A DNA stretch of 64,000 nt. It comes from Nostoc sp. WHI. GTDB taxonomy: Bacteria > Cyanobacteriota > Cyanobacteriia > Cyanobacteriales > Nostocaceae. The stretch spans positions 23,149 to 87,148 of the forward strand of contig NZ_WBKM01000055.1 of the NCBI RefSeq assembly GCF_015714725.1, written 5' to 3'. Every line of letters begins with the position of its first letter. Within the stretch, counting starts at the first letter, position 1. Made by a program: the position numbers and the translations under genes. Below, in pieces: positions 61,086 through 64,000 of the stretch. The notes below the pieces were generated by a model. The model was not told where the DNA came from. It did no database searches and worked only from the letters and a program-made list of their open reading frames with translations.

Positions 61086-62105
61086 ATGACAATCTTACAA
61101 GTCGTAGACAAAGAGTTTTCACAAGTTCCCGTCATTGATATTAGTGTGCTGGTTTCTCAAACTAGCAACTATTCTGATATAATTGCAGACCAAATTAGAC
61201 AAGCTCTCCATGATTACGGTTTCTTTTATATCGTTGGACATGGAGTTGATGAACAACTACAAGAGCAATTAGAATATCTCAGTCAACAATTTTTCGCGCA
61301 GAATATAGAAACTAAACTGAAGATTCCTATGGCTCTTGGTGGTAGAGCATGGCGAGGATATTTCCCCGTGGGGAACGAGTTAACATCAGGTAAACCAGAC
61401 TTAAAAGAAGGTATTTACTTCGGTGCAGAACTAGAAGAAAACCACCCACTGGTGAAAGCTGGTGTACCAATGCACGGTCGCAATCTTTTTGCATCCGACA
61501 TTCCCCATTTTAAGGAAACAGTACTAGATTATATAGACTCAATGACCAAACTCGGACATATCCTAATGGCTGGTATTGCTCTTAGTTTGGGACTAAAAGA
61601 ATCATATTTTGCAGACCGTTATACAAAAGACCCATTGATATTATTTCGGATTTTCAATTACCCTCCTAATTCATCATTATCTAAATCTAAATGGGGCGTT
61701 GGCGAACATACAGATTATGGAGTATTAACTATACTTAAACAAGATAATGTCGGTGGATTACAAATCAAATCAAAGTCTGGTTGGATAGATGCACCTCCTA
61801 TACCTGGCTCGTTTATATGCAACATTGGGGATATGCTCGATCGCATGACACGAGGACTGTATCGTTCAACACCCCACCGTGTTCAGAACCTATCAACAAG
61901 TAATCGCCTGTCATTTCCATTCTTCTTTGATCCCAATTTCAACGTTGAAGTCAAACCCATTGAATTGAAGGATGTAGTAGTGAATGATGATCAAAGCGAT
62001 CGCTGGGATAAAGCCAGTGTTCACGAATTTGATGGGACTTATGGCGATTATCTTTTGAATAAAGTCTCCAAAGTATTTCCAGAACTACGTCAAAAAGTGC
62101 TTTAG
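61086..62105 (+). CDS. 2-oxoglutarate/Fe(II)-dependent oxygenase (isopenicillin N synthase-like family)
   Basis: 339 residues. GAGAACC lies just upstream of the ATG. The N-terminal VPVIDISVL and YGFFYIVGHGV are typical of the DIOX_N domain. The metal ligands are HTDYG (His ~208, Asp ~210) and TPHRVQN (His ~264), and the 2-oxoglutarate-binding Arg follows in RLSFPFF. The substrate is unknown. Given the sulfonate-binding protein, GST and flavoprotein nearby, oxidative release of sulfite from an organosulfur compound is one possibility; secondary metabolism is another. Confidence 0.92.
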   Translation: MTILQVVDKEFSQVPVIDISVLVSQTSNYSDIIADQIRQALHDYGFFYIVGHGVDEQLQEQLEYLSQQFFAQNIETKLKIPMALGGRAWRGYFPVGNELTSGKPDLKEGIYFGAELEENHPLVKAGVPMHGRNLFASDIPHFKETVLDYIDSMTKLGHILMAGIALSLGLKESYFADRYTKDPLILFRIFNYPPNSSLSKSKWGVGEHTDYGVLTILKQDNVGGLQIKSKSGWIDAPPIPGSFICNIGDMLDRMTRGLYRSTPHRVQNLSTSNRLSFPFFFDPNFNVEVKPIELKDVVVNDDQSDRWDKASVHEFDGTYGDYLLNKVSKVFPELRQKVL

Positions 62106-62115
62106 AGAGTCCAAA

Positions 62116-62457
62116 TTAACTTTGATAAGGACGCGGTAGTTGGCGCAGTTTATGAGCCGTATCCAATTCACTATTGTTTTTTCTGCCATATCCCCAACCC
62201 AAAAGGCGACGATATTCACCCATGATGTCACTTTCAATTAAATCATCCTCATTGACTTCAATATCGGTATGAGATTGCGGTGCAACATAGAGCGCATCCG
62301 CAGGGCAATATGCCTCACATATAAAACAAGTTTGACAGTCTTCCTTGCGGGCGATCGCAGGTGGTTGGTTAGGTACGGAGTCAAAGACATTGGTAGGACA
62401 AACTTGGACGCACAAATTGCAATTGATACAGAGTTTATGGCTGACAAGCTCAATCAT
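62116..62457 (-). CDS. 2[4Fe-4S] ferredoxin-type protein (AprB-like context)
   Basis: 113 residues from ATG 62457, preceded by AGGAGCAGG. Two complete cluster motifs are present: CINCNLCVQVCP and CQTCFICEAYCP. The C-terminal ~55 residues extend it beyond a minimal bacterial ferredoxin (DIEVNEDDLIESDIMGEYRRLLGWG). The gene starts 13 bp after the flavoprotein stop, so the pair probably forms a flavoprotein-ferredoxin reductase. Confidence 0.9.
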   Translation of the reverse strand: MIELVSHKLCINCNLCVQVCPTNVFDSVPNQPPAIARKEDCQTCFICEAYCPADALYVAPQSHTDIEVNEDDLIESDIMGEYRRLLGWGYGRKNNSELDTAHKLRQLPRPYQS

Positions 62458-62470
62458 GATCCTGCTCCTG

Positions 62471-63590
62471 TTACAACTTTGATACAGTAGGTGTGGTTTG
62501 AGTGGTTTGTACTGGTGGTGTAGCGATCGCATCCGTAATCCAATCACGCCTCACCCAAAGCTTATCTAAGCCGCCTGTCGCTTGGTAATAACGCTGATTT
62601 GGATCGGTTTCGGGATAGTCTACACGAATATGTTCGCTGCGCGTTTCCTTGCGATGTAACGCGCTAAAATATGCCCATCGTGCTACAGCAGTCAAAGCAG
62701 CCGCTCGACGAGAAAATTCCACATCACGCACTGTATCTTGTTTCGGGTTCCCTTGTACTTGCTGCCACAGCGTTTCTAATTTGGCGAGAGAATCCAAAAG
62801 TCCCTGCTCAGAACGCAAGTAATTCTTCTCCAACGGGAACATCTGGGCTTGTACACCGCGCACGATCGCCTCACTATCGAATGTTTCAGAAGTGGGAGAG
62901 GATGGCGATGGGCTACGCCCCGCCAAAGGCGATCGCAATCCCACTTGACCAGCAGGACGCGCAACCCGTTCATTTGCATGAGCGCCCAGACTCTTGGCAA
63001 AGTCGGCTGCCCCAACTCCAGCCCATTGCCCTGTGGAGATTGCCCAAGCTGCATTGGGGCCACCACCCCCAGAAGCTAAACCGGCTAAAAACTCCCGCGA
63101 TGCAGCATCACCGGCGGCGTAGAGTCCAGGAACCTTTGTACCGCAACTATCATCGGTCAAACGGATTCCACCTGTACCACGGACTGTACCCTCTAAAATA
63201 AGTGTCACAGGCACTCGTTCTGTATAGGGGTCAATACCAGCTTTTGTATAGGGTAGAAAAGCGATGAAATGAGACTTTTCAATCACTTCTTTAACTTCCG
63301 GTGTAGCTCGATCTAAACGAGCATAAACGGGGCCTTTCAGGAGGGCATTAGGAAGGAAAGATGCATCACGACGACCATTGATATAGCCACCAAGATCATT
63401 GCCTGCTTCATCGGTATAACTAGCCCAACCGAAAGGAACACCCCTAGTTACAGTGGCATTGAAAGCCGTTGAAATGGCATAGTGATTAGAAGCTTCCATA
63501 CTAGAAAGTTCCCCACCAGCTTCCACTGCCATCAGCAGTCCATCACCTGTATTGGTATTGCAACCTAATGCGGGAGCAATGCGATTTTGT
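62471..63590 (-). pseudogene. FAD-binding fumarate reductase/AprA-like flavoprotein, N-terminus missing
   Basis: The reading frame is homologous from about ALGCNTNTGDGLLMAVEAGGEL onward, with GLYAAGDAASREF (C-terminal FAD motif) and the helical domain ending WVRRDWITDAI. The N-terminal Rossmann FAD domain (~200 residues) is absent; upstream the frame meets a stop near 63620, and a transposase lies beyond. ATG 63532 would give 353 residues lacking the FAD dinucleotide site, so function is unlikely. The related complete proteins pair with ferredoxins, as in APS reductase-type enzymes. RSPLAGRSPSPSSPTS is encoded partly by a small repeat (62905-62936). Confidence 0.78.
62905..62936. repeat. Small dispersed repeat within the flavoprotein gene
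   Basis: GCGATGGGCTACGCCCCGCC then AAAGGCGATCGC. It is related to the GCGATGCCTACGGCGGGCTACGC family (28287, 51116, 53347). It reads through in frame as Pro/Ser/Arg-rich residues. Confidence 0.7.
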
Positions 63591-63822
63591 GAGGTCGGAC
63601 AAAAAAAGTGCGATCGCTAAAAATTATATTCAAGTACGGAGTGATTTTATTTACAAATAAAATATTGATTCGCAGGAGAATTCATCTTGATGAGATATCT
63701 CAAAAAGATTGCTAGTAAGTCATTTGACGATTATTTCCCAAAATATCTGTAACAAGCCTTTGATATTTAGTATCAATTACAGCAACCAATAGCTAAAGAT
63801 GAGAACGCAAGTATAAAATTAA
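63591..63822. other. Non-coding end region of an insertion sequence (inferred)
   Basis: It lies between the cut flavoprotein and the transposase stop, is AT-rich and has no ORF. It should contain the left terminal repeat of the IS, but the exact end is not identifiable here. Confidence 0.4.
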
Positions 63823-64000
63823 TCAAGCAGTTTGAGGTTTAATAAAGGAATTAAAGATAGAAATACAAAAATTATCCCAACTTCCAGCTATCCATTGACA
63901 GCGCAGATGTAATATAATTTCTGCATTGTCTTTCAACCAAAATTTACTGTTTCCTTTGATTCTTAAATTGACAACTTGGCGGATTAAACTCTCAATTGCA
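63823..64000 (-). CDS. C-terminal end of a transposase (partial, runs off the window)
   Basis: The minus strand reads IESLIRQVVNLRIKGNSKFW, then AEIILHLRCQWIAGSWDN and ends FIKPQTA-stop. This matches the C-terminus of transposases abundant in Nostoc (ISKra4- or ISLre2-like; family not certain). The rest lies beyond base 64000. Its position explains the truncation of the flavoprotein gene. Confidence 0.65.
   Translation of the reverse strand, partial: AIESLIRQVVNLRIKGNSKFWLKDNAEIILHLRCQWIAGSWDNFCISIFNSFIKPQTA

Overview
The window looks like chromosomal DNA of a filamentous, Nostoc/Anabaena-type cyanobacterium. The octamer GCGATCGC (HIP1) recurs throughout, both in genes and between them. There are heptameric tandem repeats and small dispersed palindromic repeats of the kind known from Nostocaceae. 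Many genes belong to families largely confined to cyanobacteria or strongly expanded there (DUF928, DUF2103, DUF4912, DUF6335, CHAT/CHASE2 proteins, TPS-type adhesins, a MerR-precorrin isomerase CoaR). All assignments rest on reading the sequence and on family knowledge; no database search was run.

Layout. (1) 1-6420: the end of a nonribosomal peptide synthetase cluster: the tail of an N-methylating module, a terminal C-A-PCP-TE module whose A-domain pocket reads as Phe/Tyr-like, and a free methyltransferase. (2) 6421-22439: a repeat-rich spacer with an orphan porin-type signal peptide, then a large surface/signalling locus: a membrane 4Fe-4S plus EF-hand protein, a secreted TPS adhesin with 19 proline-rich repeats, a TPR-CHAT protease-like protein, a DUF928 protein, a CHASE2-SpoIIE phosphatase, a HATPase kinase-like protein, a STAS-like protein and an MscS channel. 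(3) 22440-24063: a graveyard of mobile DNA: a transposase with an internal deletion, itself interrupted by a ~180-bp element, beside the stump of an ABC transporter. (4) 24064-28350: housekeeping-type enzymes, a PIN-domain toxin-antitoxin pair and a GAF protein. (5) 28553-36459: a probable DNA-defence cassette, a PLD-SNF2 helicase followed by an Eco57I-like DNA methyltransferase, separated by 1 kb of tandem repeats. (6) 36460-44639: minisatellite and gene remnants, a stress-type set (small secreted protein, SRPBCC membrane protein, DJ-1 fusion, DUF6335), APS kinase, DUF2103, ClpS and a large FAD oxidoreductase. (7) 44640-50562: a MITE-like element, a PstS-like/DUF4912 membrane protein and a polytopic membrane protein. 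(8) 50672-53989: a cobalt regulator gene (coaR) split by a small dispersed repeat, preceded by an overlapping ATPase-TOPRIM pair and an isochorismatase-type hydrolase. (9) 54498-64000: a PhoX-like phosphatase, then a set that reads as an organosulfur scavenging region (sulfonate-binding lipoprotein, GST, arylsulfotransferase-like protein, aldo/keto reductase, 2-oxoglutarate oxygenase, flavoprotein and ferredoxin). The flavoprotein is cut off at its N-terminus beside a transposase that runs off the window.

The most notable points are the adhesin/CHAT/CHASE2-phosphatase/partner-switch locus as a candidate signalling or cell-death system, the disruption of coaR by a ~25-bp repeat at the domain junction, two copies of a ~180-bp element with 3-bp flanking duplications, and repeats that have entered reading frames of enzymes without stopping them.
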